Positions 28,513 through 37,222 of a stretch of 64,000 bases of DNA are shown here, piece after piece; position 1 is the stretch's first letter, and every line of letters starts with the position of its first letter. The translations under genes and the position numbers were made by a program. Where the stretch lies: the NCBI GenBank assembly GCA_021843755.1, contig JAKBWB010000063.1, positions 1-64,000 of the forward strand. The letters run 5' to 3'. Under the pieces are notes generated by a model, which was not told the origin of the DNA, searched no databases, and saw only the letters and a program-made list of their open reading frames with translations. The DNA is from Pseudomonadota bacterium. GTDB taxonomy: Bacteria > Pseudomonadota > Gammaproteobacteria > Steroidobacterales > Steroidobacteraceae.

Positions 28513-29679
28513 TCATGCTGCGCCCGCACGCACCTGACACCGATCCGCAGTTCCGGCGGCGGCGTCCGACCAGTATTCGGGGGACGCAATCCAGCCGCGC
28601 CACAGCGCTTCGGCGGTGGCGGCTTCTCGCCCGAGGCCGCCACGCAGCTCCCGCCGGCGCAGCAGCGCGCGCCGGTACGCGGGGTCGTACAGATCCGACA
28701 GATCGCTCTCATACTCGTGCAATGCGTTGCCGTGCCCGGCGAGCCAGCTCGCGACCGCGTTCCCGGCCAAGGTTCCGGAATACACCGCGGCCTCGATGCC
28801 GGCCCCCGTCACCGGATGGGTCAGCCCGGCTGCATCGCCGGCCAGCAACACAGGAACTGCCCCGAGAGCGCCGATGGCGCGCAGCCGTCCACCAACCGGG
28901 ATCAGCCCTCCCGTCATCGACGACGGGGGGGACGCCTGCACCCTCGCGTCCGCTGCCAGACGGGTGTGCAGATCCCGCAGCAACGGCTTGAGTCGATCAC
29001 GGAGATGAAACTCTACGCCGACCCCGAGGTTCGCGGCGCTTCCCTTGGGGAACAGCCAGGCATAACCGCCTGGATAGGCGGGACTCAGGAAGATGTCCGT
29101 CGCCTCGTAGGGATGCAGCAGGCCCACGGTGAACTGCCTGGCCGCCACGAGTTGAAGATTCGATCGCCCGATCACCGCGCCCACCCGCGACCGGGGTCCG
29201 TCGGCACCGACCAGCGCGCGCGGGCGGATGAGCGCGCCGTTCGAGAGACGCACACCCCCATCAGCATGGACCTCGCGGACCGCCACGCCGAGCAGAATAC
29301 GCGCCCCGTCGGCCGCCGCCCGGCGCGCCAGCGCCTGATCAAACGCGCTCCTGCAGATCATGCGGCCCCGGAAATCCTCGCTCACCCGCGACTGCGCCGC
29401 CTGCACCGCCGTCACCATGCGCACGATCCGCTGCGTTGCGATCCCCTCCCAGGAAAAGCCTTCGATGCTGAATGCGCTCGACACGAACTCGGCGCACTGG
29501 ACCGGCTCACCGACGCACCCGCGCCGCTCCACTGCCAGTACACGGCAACCCTTGGACGCCGCCGCGGCGGCGGCGCTGGCACCCGCCGGGCCTAGCCCCA
29601 CGACCAGCAGCTCCGGCCGCTGCTCAGGCTGTGCTTCGGGAGAGAATCGAGCCGCTGCGGGTGCCCCCACGGGAACCAT
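28513..29679 (-). CDS. lipT: Flavoprotein of lipoate assembly (LipT-like, geranylgeranyl-reductase family)
   Basis: A FAD-dependent oxidoreductase of 388 residues with GLGPAGASAAAAAASKGCRV (Rossmann), VERRGCVGEPVQCAEFV, LVGADGPRSRVG and LLAGDAAGLTHPVTGAGIEAA, the pattern of geranylgeranyl-reductase-family enzymes. In sHdr organisms a flavoprotein of this type, LipT, is encoded with LipS1/LipS2 and sLpl(AB) and is proposed to donate electrons for lipoyl synthesis. It starts 17 bp after the ArsR gene. The assignment to LipT rests on context plus family; a role in another lipid pathway cannot be excluded. Confidence 0.75.
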   Translation of the reverse strand: MVPVGAPAAARFSPEAQPEQRPELLVVGLGPAGASAAAAAASKGCRVLAVERRGCVGEPVQCAEFVSSAFSIEGFSWEGIATQRIVRMVTAVQAAQSRVSEDFRGRMICRSAFDQALARRAAADGARILLGVAVREVHADGGVRLSNGALIRPRALVGADGPRSRVGAVIGRSNLQLVAARQFTVGLLHPYEATDIFLSPAYPGGYAWLFPKGSAANLGVGVEFHLRDRLKPLLRDLHTRLAADARVQASPPSSMTGGLIPVGGRLRAIGALGAVPVLLAGDAAGLTHPVTGAGIEAAVYSGTLAGNAVASWLAGHGNALHEYESDLSDLYDPAYRRALLRRRELRGGLGREAATAEALWRGWIASPEYWSDAAAGTADRCQVRAGAA

Positions 29680-29696
29680 GGATGCCTCGCGAGCGC

Positions 29697-30059
29697 TCAG
29701 CGGCGCTTGGGGCAGAACTGTTGGTGCAGTGTCTTCATCAGCGCGGCGACCTCCTTGCTCGCCAGGACGTAGTAAACCGACTGGCCCCGGCGATGCGCCT
29801 CGACGACGTGGTGTTCGCGCAGCAGTGCAAGATGCTGCGAAACGGCGGATTGGCTGACACCGACGCTGGACTGCAGCTGGTTCACCGACTTCGCGCCCTC
29901 GGCCAGCTGGCACACCAGCAGCAGCCGCACCCCATTGGCGATGACTTTGAGCACGTCGCTGGCTCGTTCCGCGTTGGCCTGCAGCTCGGCCAGTTCCCGG
30001 GGACGCAGAGCACCGGCGAGCGTCGCGGCGACCGGCACCGGCTTGCCTCGTCCCGTCAT
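29697..30059 (-). CDS. shdrR: ArsR-type sulfane-sulfur-sensing regulator (sHdrR-like)
   Basis: A winged-helix ArsR/SmtB-family repressor, 120 residues from ATG 30059, which overlaps the lbpA stop (ATGA). The recognition helix region is SVNQLQSSVGVSQSAVSQHL and the wing HRRGQSVYYVL. Two cysteines, Cys50 (LLVCQLAEG, in the early helix) and Cys116 (QQFCPKRR, C-terminal helix), match the cysteine pair used by the sulfane-sulfur sensors SqrR, BigR, SoxR and sHdrR, which form a persulfide or tetrasulfide bridge. It probably represses this sulfur operon until sulfane sulfur appears. Confidence 0.85.
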   Translation of the reverse strand: MTGRGKPVPVAATLAGALRPRELAELQANAERASDVLKVIANGVRLLLVCQLAEGAKSVNQLQSSVGVSQSAVSQHLALLREHHVVEAHRRGQSVYYVLASKEVAALMKTLHQQFCPKRR

Positions 30060-30499
30060 CCGCCGCACCCCGCAAAGCCATCGGCGGTCATCTTCGCCTC
30101 GTAGGGCGCCGCGACCTCGGCTCCGGCCACCAGCGTCGGCCTGACCGTGTCCCAATCGAGCGGCTTGATGACCAGCAGCCAGCCCTTCTCATAAGGATCC
30201 TCGTTGGCAATCGCAGGGGTGGCCACCAGCGCCTCATTCACCGCAGCCACCGTACCCGCGCAAGCGAGCTTTGCCGGTCCCACCCACTTGCCCGACTCCA
30301 CGGTAGCGCAGGACTTGCCGGCCTTGACCTCCTTGCCGACGGCCTTGGGCGTATAGGCCACCAGGCGGCCGGCCATCGCCGTCGCGACGGCGGTCATGCC
30401 CACCTTGACGTTGCCGTCCCCGAGTTCCTGGTACCAGATGTGGTTCTGCACGTCGTACAGCAAGTCGTCCGGAAGATTGCAACCGCGCACCTTGGCCAT
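30056..30499 (-). CDS. lbpA: Lipoate-binding protein LbpA (GcvH-like)
   Basis: A dedicated lipoyl carrier of the sHdr pathway, 147 residues, homologous to glycine cleavage H protein. The lipoylated Lys is Lys71 in VESGKWVGPAK. Typical sHdr LbpA features are the N-terminal GCNLPDDLLYDVQNHIWYQ and PYEKGWLLVIKPLDWD. Cys7, Cys64, Cys80 and a C-terminal Cys (FAGCGG) are extra to GcvH. No glycine cleavage genes are nearby, so the partner is sHdr. It lies 28 bp downstream of the unknown 138-residue gene. Confidence 0.93.
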   Translation of the reverse strand: MAKVRGCNLPDDLLYDVQNHIWYQELGDGNVKVGMTAVATAMAGRLVAYTPKAVGKEVKAGKSCATVESGKWVGPAKLACAGTVAAVNEALVATPAIANEDPYEKGWLLVIKPLDWDTVRPTLVAGAEVAAPYEAKMTADGFAGCGG

Positions 30500-30527
30500 A
30501 TCGAATCCCCTCGTTCCAGCCCCGGTC

Positions 30528-30944
30528 TCACTCCGCCGCGGTGCGCAGCGGACGCGAGGCGCAGCAGAACTCCCCGAGACGCTCCACTTGTAATTTACCG
30601 GCGATGAACAGGTAAAGATGGTTCGCCAGCCGCGCCATCATCAGCGCCCGGGCGCCGCAGCGGGTGTCGTCCGGCTCCAATGTTAGCAGATTGTAGTGAT
30701 AGACCAGCTCGCGGCAGCTCTCCCGGCACGCATTGAAGCTCGGTTCACCGCGCGCGCCCTGATGGTGCAGCGCAAGCAGCCGGAATCCCTCCCGGCGCCC
30801 GCCCGTCGGCCGCTCGCCCCTGGCGGCTATCCAGTGTTCGAGCACTTCCTCCGCCAAGGCGAGCATCGTACCGGCATCCCCGGCCTGCGGCCCCTTCTCC
30901 AGCAGTTCCGCCAGCCGCTGGCCGATCTGCGCCAGATTCCTCAT
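30528..30944 (-). CDS. Conserved-looking unknown protein of the sHdr operon
   Basis: A 138-residue helical protein whose start overlaps the shdrB2 stop (ATGA), so it is translationally coupled to the complex. The sequence has a Leu/Glu-rich N terminus (QIGQRLAELLEKG), FNACRESCRELVYHYNLLT with a CxxxC, RCGARALMMARLANHLYLFI, and FCCAS near the end. Five or six Cys suggest a redox or metal role, or disulfide-linked sulfur binding. No family was recognised. Its fixed position between shdrB2 and lbpA argues for function in sHdr assembly or sulfur transfer. Confidence 0.75.
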   Translation of the reverse strand: MRNLAQIGQRLAELLEKGPQAGDAGTMLALAEEVLEHWIAARGERPTGGRREGFRLLALHHQGARGEPSFNACRESCRELVYHYNLLTLEPDDTRCGARALMMARLANHLYLFIAGKLQVERLGEFCCASRPLRTAAE

Positions 30945-31879
30945 GTCACGCCCCGGGCGGCCAGCAGCTCACGCGCGTCAGACACGTTCTCGTGCAGCCC
31001 GACCTTGCGCGGCGACAGCCCGAGCGCGAGCCCCAGCAACTGCGTGAAATAGATGATCTTGACTCCGGTCCGCACACCGAGCCTCTTCTCCGCCCGCACC
31101 TGGTGCAGCTCGAGCCCGGAGTGACAGGTGGGGCACTCGGTGGCGATCACCTCGGCGCCGGCCGCCTCGGCCGCTTGCAGGATGTTCAGCACCAGATGCG
31201 TCGAGACGTCGCTGTCCGAGAGCGTATGCGCACCGCCGCAACAGGCTGTTTTCAGCGCAAACTCGACGTTCTCGGCGCCGGCGGCCGCGAGCAGATCGTC
31301 CATGAAGTGGGGCTTGGCCGTTGACTCGCTTGCCGGCCCCGAGTCCTTCTCCGGGAAGATATGCCTCGGCCGCGTGTACATGCAACCGTAGTAGTTCGCG
31401 ACCTTCAGACCCTTCAGGCCGCCGCGCACTCTGCGTCGCAATTCCTCTTCGCCTATCGCCGCCTTGAGCCACTCCAGCGCGTGCACAGTCTCGACTTCCC
31501 CGGGCTGATAGGCCGGATCACCCGCCTTGCGGGCCAGCCGCGCGACCACCTCGGCGCTGCCCGGGTCGTTCGCGAGGTCATGCTCGGCCTTCTTGAGGTT
31601 ATGGTAGCAACCGTTGCATGGTGCCATGACCACGTCCATGCCCATCCGGTTGGCGGTCAACGAGAGGACCCGTGCCGAAAGGTAGGTCTGCACCTTCGGG
31701 TCGACGTTCTTCGCCTCCATAGCGCCGCAACAGTTCCAGTCCGGCACTTCGACCAGATCCAGGCCGAGCGCCTTGCCCAGCTGTCGAGTCGAGCGGTTGT
31801 AGGCGTGTCCCGTACCCTCGAGCGCACAACCCGGATAATAGGCGACGCGACGGTATCTGTCGGCTTTGTTCTCAGGCAT
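30941..31879 (-). CDS. shdrB2: Sulfur-oxidising heterodisulfide-reductase-like subunit sHdrB2
   Basis: A 312-residue CCG-domain protein that would hold two noncubane [4Fe-4S] clusters. There are two full CCG sets: YYPGC, WNCCGAMEAKN, APCNGC; then YYGCMY, TACCGGAH, CPTC. In the sHdr complex it is a proposed catalytic centre for sulfur oxidation to sulfite. ATG 31879 has a strong ribosome site (AGGAGG); upstream frame is unrelated sequence. It is preceded by shdrC2 and overlaps the next gene by 4 bp. Confidence 0.95.
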   Translation of the reverse strand: MPENKADRYRRVAYYPGCALEGTGHAYNRSTRQLGKALGLDLVEVPDWNCCGAMEAKNVDPKVQTYLSARVLSLTANRMGMDVVMAPCNGCYHNLKKAEHDLANDPGSAEVVARLARKAGDPAYQPGEVETVHALEWLKAAIGEEELRRRVRGGLKGLKVANYYGCMYTRPRHIFPEKDSGPASESTAKPHFMDDLLAAAGAENVEFALKTACCGGAHTLSDSDVSTHLVLNILQAAEAAGAEVIATECPTCHSGLELHQVRAEKRLGVRTGVKIIYFTQLLGLALGLSPRKVGLHENVSDARELLAARGVT

Positions 31880-31890
31880 TGCTGCGCCTC

Positions 31891-32670
31891 CTAACCGCCC
31901 GATGCGCCGGAGGCATCCTGACGCGCGGTCTCGATCAACTCGGACAAGCCGAGCGCCCGCCGATGCGCGGCGCTCTGCTCCTGCACGTACTCGTTCAGAG
32001 CGTCGCGCGCACCGCTCCAGCCCCGCGTTCGCGGTGCGCGCAGACTCGCCAGCCCCATCCGCGTCAAAAGGCCCAAAGGCAGATGCCGCAGCAGACGTCT
32101 GGCCATCTCCACGAGCCAGTCCTGGCCGAGCGCCTGCCCGGTGCGGGCGAAGAACCGCCTGATGAGCCGCCCCTCCTCGATCCGGCCGCGCTGGATGACT
32201 TGTTCGGTGAACACTTCGTCGAAAACCATCGCGGGAGACTTGCGCGTATGGCCCTTGAGTTCCAGCCAGTGGCTGAGGGCCTTCATCACGCCCTCTGGGA
32301 ACACGTCGCGGGGGCAGACATAGGTGCATTTGTTGCACGACACGCACTGCCAGATGATCTCTTTGTCCCGCAGCAGCTCCGACTCGAGCCCCATGCGCAC
32401 CAGGTAGATCCAGAAGCGCGGATTGAAGTCCGGATTGATCGCATTGACGGTGCAGGCATTCGTGCACGAGCCGCACTGCCAACAGCGGTGAATGTGCTCT
32501 CCGCCGGGCAGCGAGGCGATCTGCTCCTGCAGTTCCTCGTTGTAGTCGGACACCACGCGCGAGTGGATGAACGTGCTCCAATGTCCGGATACGTCGACAC
32601 CGTCGACCACCAGCTGATCGTGTGTGCGCAGGTCTTCCGGGCGGATGAGCGATTGTTCGTGAATGGGCAT
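31891..32670 (-). CDS. shdrC2: sHdr complex ferredoxin-like subunit sHdrC2
   Basis: A 259-residue HdrC-type iron-sulfur protein. Two [4Fe-4S] ferredoxin motifs are seen: RCWQCGSCTNACTVNAINP and QCVSCNKCTYVCPRDVFPEG. The N- and C-terminal extensions are helical. It would shuttle electrons between sHdrB2 and sHdrA. It lies 11 bp before shdrB2 and 6 bp after the Hyp gene. It is distinct from sHdrC1 by the longer C terminus. Confidence 0.94.
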   Translation of the reverse strand: MPIHEQSLIRPEDLRTHDQLVVDGVDVSGHWSTFIHSRVVSDYNEELQEQIASLPGGEHIHRCWQCGSCTNACTVNAINPDFNPRFWIYLVRMGLESELLRDKEIIWQCVSCNKCTYVCPRDVFPEGVMKALSHWLELKGHTRKSPAMVFDEVFTEQVIQRGRIEEGRLIRRFFARTGQALGQDWLVEMARRLLRHLPLGLLTRMGLASLRAPRTRGWSGARDALNEYVQEQSAAHRRALGLSELIETARQDASGASGG

Positions 32671-32676
32671 GTGAGC

Positions 32677-33540
32677 TCACTCCGGCATTCGAGCCGGCTC
32701 GCCTGCCCGTACAGCGCCGGAACCGACTTCGCCGTCGCGCTGCGCGCGGTGAACGCCGCTGCCGAGGGCATCGAGGCCGAGCAGCCGCCGGGTATATTGC
32801 GAAGGATCCTCCTCGGCGCTGAAATCCACCCGCAAGTAGCTGCCGCCCTGGGCGCAGATGTATTCGGCGTAGATCTGGGCGCACAGAAGGTCGACGTACC
32901 GGATGACATCGCGGAACACGCCCTTGCTCGTGAGAAAGCCGCTGAGTTCCTCGCGCAGGATCAGAAACGCCGCGTAGCTGTCGGGTACATCGATACGCAC
33001 CCCGTCTTCACCGCCGAACCAGATCTCGCGCAACACTCCGGTGTTCGCCGCACCGTCCCAGACCCATCGGGTCATCATCGGAAAGCGCTCCGGCGCAAGC
33101 TGGTGCAGCAATTCCGCGCCGAGATCCCGTACCCACCGGGGGCGCTCTGCCGCGCAGAACCCGTCCCCGAACGCCACCAGCCGCTCATCGACACCGCTGT
33201 TGTCCCGCAGCGCGCCCAGCAGCCGGCTGATATCCGCCTTCAGTCCCTCGAAGGCCGGACGCTCCATCCAGGGGCCGATACGTCTGCGCACGGTCGGCAT
33301 GAAAGGCAACAGAATGCGCAGCGTCTCGGGCTCGAGTCCCGCGGCAGCCGCGCCATCCTTGCCGAGGACACTGCGGAACAAGTCGCTCTTGAGCTCGAGA
33401 GCGCGCACATACTGCTCGACTCCCCCGCCCGCCTCGCAGCTTGCGGCCAGCCGCGCCAGGCTGGCGGCGAGCCGCGGGCCACTCAACTCCAGCCGGACCG
33501 GCGGCGGCGCCGCGGAAGATTGTGTCAGGGATCGGGCCAC
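32677..33540 (-). CDS. sHdr-associated hypothetical protein (Hyp)
   Basis: A 287-residue protein encoded between shdrA and shdrC2, the position of the 'hyp' gene in sHdr clusters. No cofactor motif is seen; it is helical with FPMMTRWVWDGAANTGVLREIWFGG, YAAFLILREELSGFLTSKGVFRDVIRY and CAQIYAEYICAQGG. It starts with GTG at 33540. The role may be structural or in complex assembly. Position and sequence character fit the family; I could not test homology. Confidence 0.85.
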   Translation of the reverse strand: MARSLTQSSAAPPPVRLELSGPRLAASLARLAASCEAGGGVEQYVRALELKSDLFRSVLGKDGAAAAGLEPETLRILLPFMPTVRRRIGPWMERPAFEGLKADISRLLGALRDNSGVDERLVAFGDGFCAAERPRWVRDLGAELLHQLAPERFPMMTRWVWDGAANTGVLREIWFGGEDGVRIDVPDSYAAFLILREELSGFLTSKGVFRDVIRYVDLLCAQIYAEYICAQGGSYLRVDFSAEEDPSQYTRRLLGLDALGSGVHRAQRDGEVGSGAVRAGEPARMPE

Positions 33541-33549
33541 GCCGCGCCT

Positions 33550-34596
33550 TCAGGCGCTCGCCTGCGCCGGATGCACCAGCGGGAGCGCGCGTGCCGCCGC
33601 GGCGTACGCCTGCGCAATAGAATCGTCTATGGTCTCCGGTCCTGCAGCCGCGCCGGCCACGAACACACCGGGGCGCGACGTCTCCGCCGTATTGCCATAG
33701 GAATTTCCGCGCTCGAGGTACCCGTTCGGCTCGAGCGCCACGCCGAAGGCCGTCGCGATCGATTTGTTGTCCACGTTCGGATCCATGCCGATCGCATGCA
33801 CGACCATATCGAAGGGAATCGTGATCGGCCGCTTCACCAGCGTGTCTTCCCCCTTGACGATGAGCCTCTGCCCGTCCGAGGTGACCTCCGCGATGCGCGC
33901 CTTGATGTACTTGATCTTGAATTCCTCCTGGCTGCGCCAGTAGTACTTCGTCTCGTACAGGCCGAAGGTCCGGATGTCCATGTAGTAGATATAAACGTGG
34001 CAATCCGGCAGCTGTTCGCGGATCTCCATGGCGATGTTGGCCGAAACGGTGCAGCAGATCTTCGAGCACCAGGGACGCCCGATCTGCCGATCGCGAGATC
34101 CGACACACAGGAGGATCGCAACGCGCTGCGGCGCACGCCCGTCGGACGGACAGCGCACGCCCGTGCCCGCGGAGATCATCTGCTCCACCTGCGCCGTCGT
34201 CACGACGTCCGGATAGGTCCCGAAGCCCCACTCGGGCTTGTTGAGCGAGTCGAAATGGGTGAAGCCGGTGCACAGGATCACGGCCCCCACCTGCACCGCG
34301 GCGCCGTCGGAGAACTCCGCGTTGAAATCACCCGGACCGCCCTTCAAGGACGCGACGGTCGTGCGCAGCCGCACCGTCGCCAGAGGCTGCGCCTCCACCC
34401 GCCGGACCATGCCGCCGATTGCATCCTTGGCCCACTCCCCCGAGGGCACCAGCTTGGCGTAGCCGGAGAGGATCGGCGCCCCGCCGAGTCGCTCGGCTTT
34501 CTCGACCAGCACCACCCGCTGACCAACCGCCGTCAACGCGCTCGCCGCCGCCAGCCCCGCCGGCCCGCCGCCGACGATCAGCACCGGTCGGCTCAT
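33550..34596 (-). CDS. shdrA: sHdr complex flavoprotein subunit sHdrA
   Basis: A 348-residue flavoprotein shorter than methanogen HdrA. An FAD Rossmann motif is at the N terminus (VLIVGGGPAGLAAASALTAV). The unusual cysteine cluster binding one [4Fe-4S] is LLCVGSRD and PWCSKICCTVSANIAMEI. The second nucleotide region is VFVAGAAAGPETIDDSIAQA. sHdrA is thought to be the electron entry or exit point of the sHdr complex. It overlaps shdrB1 by 4 bp. Confidence 0.95.
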   Translation of the reverse strand: MSRPVLIVGGGPAGLAAASALTAVGQRVVLVEKAERLGGAPILSGYAKLVPSGEWAKDAIGGMVRRVEAQPLATVRLRTTVASLKGGPGDFNAEFSDGAAVQVGAVILCTGFTHFDSLNKPEWGFGTYPDVVTTAQVEQMISAGTGVRCPSDGRAPQRVAILLCVGSRDRQIGRPWCSKICCTVSANIAMEIREQLPDCHVYIYYMDIRTFGLYETKYYWRSQEEFKIKYIKARIAEVTSDGQRLIVKGEDTLVKRPITIPFDMVVHAIGMDPNVDNKSIATAFGVALEPNGYLERGNSYGNTAETSRPGVFVAGAAAGPETIDDSIAQAYAAAARALPLVHPAQASA

Positions 34597-35963
34597 CCGG
34601 CCTGGCCCGCCGCTTGCGCACGCGGCTTGAAGCCCGGACCGGAGGTTATCTTGCGGCTCGGGTCGTACAGCGTCTCGAGCCGCCCCGCGGCGACCTCCTT
34701 CAAGTATTCCTCGAACTCAGCCTTGCGCGCCTGCCAATCGATACCGAGCTTCTCCATGAGCGCTTCAGTCGGCGAGGCGTGCCAGTGCGACTGCACGATC
34801 TTGTACGGATGCGCCCCGCAGACCAGCGCCGCGAACTGGCAGTCCGCCAGCACCGGCAAGCTCACCGGGCGGCCGTCGGCCTTGCTGATCCACTGATTCT
34901 TGTCGAGCGTCGTGATACAGCCGGTGTCGTGACCGATCATCACGTCGGCGCGCGCCTCCTCGACCGCGACCCTGATCTTGCGGTCGATCGCGAAGGAACG
35001 GGTGAACTCCCGCTCGGAGATGATGTGGCGGAAGCCGAAGCCACAGCAGTCATACCAGGTCTTGTAGTCGACCACCTGCGCGCCGAGCGTCTGCATCAGG
35101 CCGGTCGAAACGGCAACCCGATTTCCGTCCAGCACTTTATCGTCATAGACGACGTCCTCCGGCACCATCTTGTACACGTGACAGGCCGGATGAATGGTCG
35201 CGCGGATCCGGCTGCAATCGATCGTCTGCAGATTCTTGATCTCATCGCGCATGACGTGCAGCCACTCGGAGTAGTGCACGATCTCCTCGGGGATCAGCAG
35301 CTTGCCGTCGACCAGCCGGCCGAGCTTGCCGAGAATCTGCCGCACCCGCTCGCGCAGTTTCGCCGACTGCAGCAGGTAGCCGCGCACTTCCTTGTAATTG
35401 CCGAACGAGGTGCCGCAGTGCACCAGCGGATAGTAATAGCCGTCCGGCAGTCCCTGCGCCTTGGCGGCGACGTACGCCTGATGGAAGTTACGCAGAAACA
35501 CCGCGGCGAGGCTCTCGATGTTGCCGATGCCCGAGCCGTGATAGTTCCACGCGGTGCACGAGGTCTGATCGGTCTCGTCGAGATATTCCGTGCCGAGCCG
35601 GTTCATCAACCACAGGAGCGATGCCGGATACCCTGGAATGTTGCCACATTGACCGCACGACTTGTGATGCCACAGTCGCACCGTCGGGATCTGCTTCTCC
35701 CAGCCGTACAATGTCCGCACCACGACCGGCTTGTGCGCCTCGGTCACCCGATGAACCACGATCTGCCCGTCTTTCTCCAGCTCCCACATCGCATCACGCA
35801 CGTCGGCGACCCGATCCTTGCCGGTCAGCATCGCGCGCCGGTCGATGATCTGCTCGACCCAGACGGTGGCGGTTCGCGCATCCTGGGCGTTGAGGCCGGA
35901 ACTGCGCCATTCCGGGCCGTGGCCGGTAAACCGCCCGCCCGCTGCTTGCTCATCTGACGTCAT
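34593..35963 (-). CDS. shdrB1: sHdr complex subunit sHdrB1
   Basis: A 456-residue CCG-type protein. One clear CCG motif is WYDCCGFGFRH, with further Cys in KSCGQCGNIPG, TSCTAWNYHG, VHCGTSFGNY, HPACHVYKM and GHDTGCITTLDKNQW, giving one noncubane [4Fe-4S] site plus additional cysteines. This fits sHdrB1, which keeps one CCG domain, against two in sHdrB2. ATG 35963 is preferred because GAGG lies eight bases upstream; a GTG at 35972 is also in frame. Confidence 0.93.
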   Translation of the reverse strand: MTSDEQAAGGRFTGHGPEWRSSGLNAQDARTATVWVEQIIDRRAMLTGKDRVADVRDAMWELEKDGQIVVHRVTEAHKPVVVRTLYGWEKQIPTVRLWHHKSCGQCGNIPGYPASLLWLMNRLGTEYLDETDQTSCTAWNYHGSGIGNIESLAAVFLRNFHQAYVAAKAQGLPDGYYYPLVHCGTSFGNYKEVRGYLLQSAKLRERVRQILGKLGRLVDGKLLIPEEIVHYSEWLHVMRDEIKNLQTIDCSRIRATIHPACHVYKMVPEDVVYDDKVLDGNRVAVSTGLMQTLGAQVVDYKTWYDCCGFGFRHIISEREFTRSFAIDRKIRVAVEEARADVMIGHDTGCITTLDKNQWISKADGRPVSLPVLADCQFAALVCGAHPYKIVQSHWHASPTEALMEKLGIDWQARKAEFEEYLKEVAAGRLETLYDPSRKITSGPGFKPRAQAAGQAG

Positions 35964-36026
35964 GGCTGACACCTCTATGGTCGTGAAGCGGCCGAAGGAC
36001 TCGCTTGGGGGCCCGAGGCCGGCCTC

Positions 36027-36773
36027 TCAGTCCCCATCCTGCGCTTCCTGCCAATCCGCGTATTCGTCACGCTTGTCGTCCATGATGTCCTGGATCACAT
36101 CGAACAGGTTCGGGTCGATCGCCTTCAGGCTGTTGGTCACCCCGGTCTCTTCCCAGATCGTGTACAGCTCCACCGACGTCTTGAGGTTGACCTCCCAGGC
36201 TGTCTTGGTGGTATGCAGGGTCGGCACCGGGATGGCTTTGCGCAGCGTGTCGAGCGGCGCGCTGACCTTCGACACGTTCGGTCCCCAGTCCGGGAAAGCG
36301 TCCCGGCTGATCATGTCGGGAGAAAGCTGGTTTCCGGTCGAGATGAGCTTGAGCATCACGCGGCTGAACGGCCGCAGTACGTTCTTGGCCGATTCCATGC
36401 CGTGCTTGATCGCCACTTCGCGCATCAACATCACCAGCCCGCCCGGGGAGTTGCCGAACGGGCAGCGCGCCGCACACGTGTAGCACTGCGCGCACGCCCA
36501 GATCTTCTCCTGCATGGCGTCGTAGATGCCTTCCAGGTTCTCGGTCCACAGCAGCTGCACGATCTCGCGCGGGCTGTAATCGTAGTAATGGGCCGAGGGG
36601 CAGGTCGCGGTGCAGATGCCGCAGTTGAGACAGCCGTTCAGCTGGTGATCGAATCTGAGATCGGACTGGATGTCCTGGAAGATCTCCTCGAGCTTGCTCC
36701 GCTCGAGCGGTGCGCGCGCGGACACCGGATCGCCGATGTGCTCCTGCACTCGCGTCGTATGTGCCTGGGTCAT
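36027..36773 (-). CDS. shdrC1: sHdr complex ferredoxin-like subunit sHdrC1
   Basis: A 248-residue protein with two [4Fe-4S] motifs, NGCLNCGICTATCPSAHYYD and CAQCYTCAARCPFGNSPGG. The YDYSPREIVQLLW stretch follows the first cluster as in HdrC proteins. It is the first core sHdr gene after the dsrE-like gene (gap 15 bp) and precedes shdrB1 by 63 bp, the largest gap in the core set. Confidence 0.94.
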   Translation of the reverse strand: MTQAHTTRVQEHIGDPVSARAPLERSKLEEIFQDIQSDLRFDHQLNGCLNCGICTATCPSAHYYDYSPREIVQLLWTENLEGIYDAMQEKIWACAQCYTCAARCPFGNSPGGLVMLMREVAIKHGMESAKNVLRPFSRVMLKLISTGNQLSPDMISRDAFPDWGPNVSKVSAPLDTLRKAIPVPTLHTTKTAWEVNLKTSVELYTIWEETGVTNSLKAIDPNLFDVIQDIMDDKRDEYADWQEAQDGD

Positions 36774-36788
36774 ACCCGCAATCCGCCC

Positions 36789-37166
36789 TCAGTAGGTGAG
36801 CACGCGGTAATCGTCGTCCATCACGCGCTCGATCAGATAGGCGCCCCCGACGATGCCGCCGCACTCGGGAATCAGATCCTCCTGGCTCATGTCGAACAGG
36901 TCGAGATTGGGGGAACAGCACAGGAACTTCACGCCCGCCTCGTGCGCATCCTTGATGAAATCGAGCACGGATTTCGGAGAGCCGGTCTTGACGAACAGGC
37001 GTTCGGCCACGCCCTTCTTCAGCAGTCGTCCGGCCGTGGCCGTGCACACCACCTCGACCTCGAAATCCATGGCCGCCGCGACCGTGGCCTGAAAGATCGG
37101 CGCTCCGAGCTCCTCGCCGTTGCGCGGGTCGGTGTTGGCCATCACGATGATCAGCTTCGATGCCAT
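36789..37166 (-). CDS. DsrE-family sulfur-transfer protein
   Basis: A 125-residue DsrE/DsrF-like protein, first gene of the sHdr operon. It has the NTDPRNGEELGAPIFQA start and the conserved VKFLCCSPNLDLFDMSQEDLIPECGG block with Cys83, Cys84 and Cys102 as candidate persulfide carriers. DsrE proteins pass sulfane sulfur to TusA and sHdr. ATG 37166 is preferred over an in-frame extension to 37217. The promoter region lies immediately upstream. Confidence 0.88.
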   Translation of the reverse strand: MASKLIIVMANTDPRNGEELGAPIFQATVAAAMDFEVEVVCTATAGRLLKKGVAERLFVKTGSPKSVLDFIKDAHEAGVKFLCCSPNLDLFDMSQEDLIPECGGIVGGAYLIERVMDDDYRVLTY

Positions 37167-37222
37167 GTGTTGCCCACAATAGACGGCGTAGCGCGTTTCG
37201 GCCGAGACAGACCTCATCTCGA

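Noticed and set aside
31879-34896. A 1005-codon plus-strand open frame antisense to the sHdr genes
   Set aside because: It lies wholly opposite shdrB1, A, hyp and C2, whose motifs are clear. High GC content keeps antisense frames open; the translated sequence shows no signal, motif or sensible composition.
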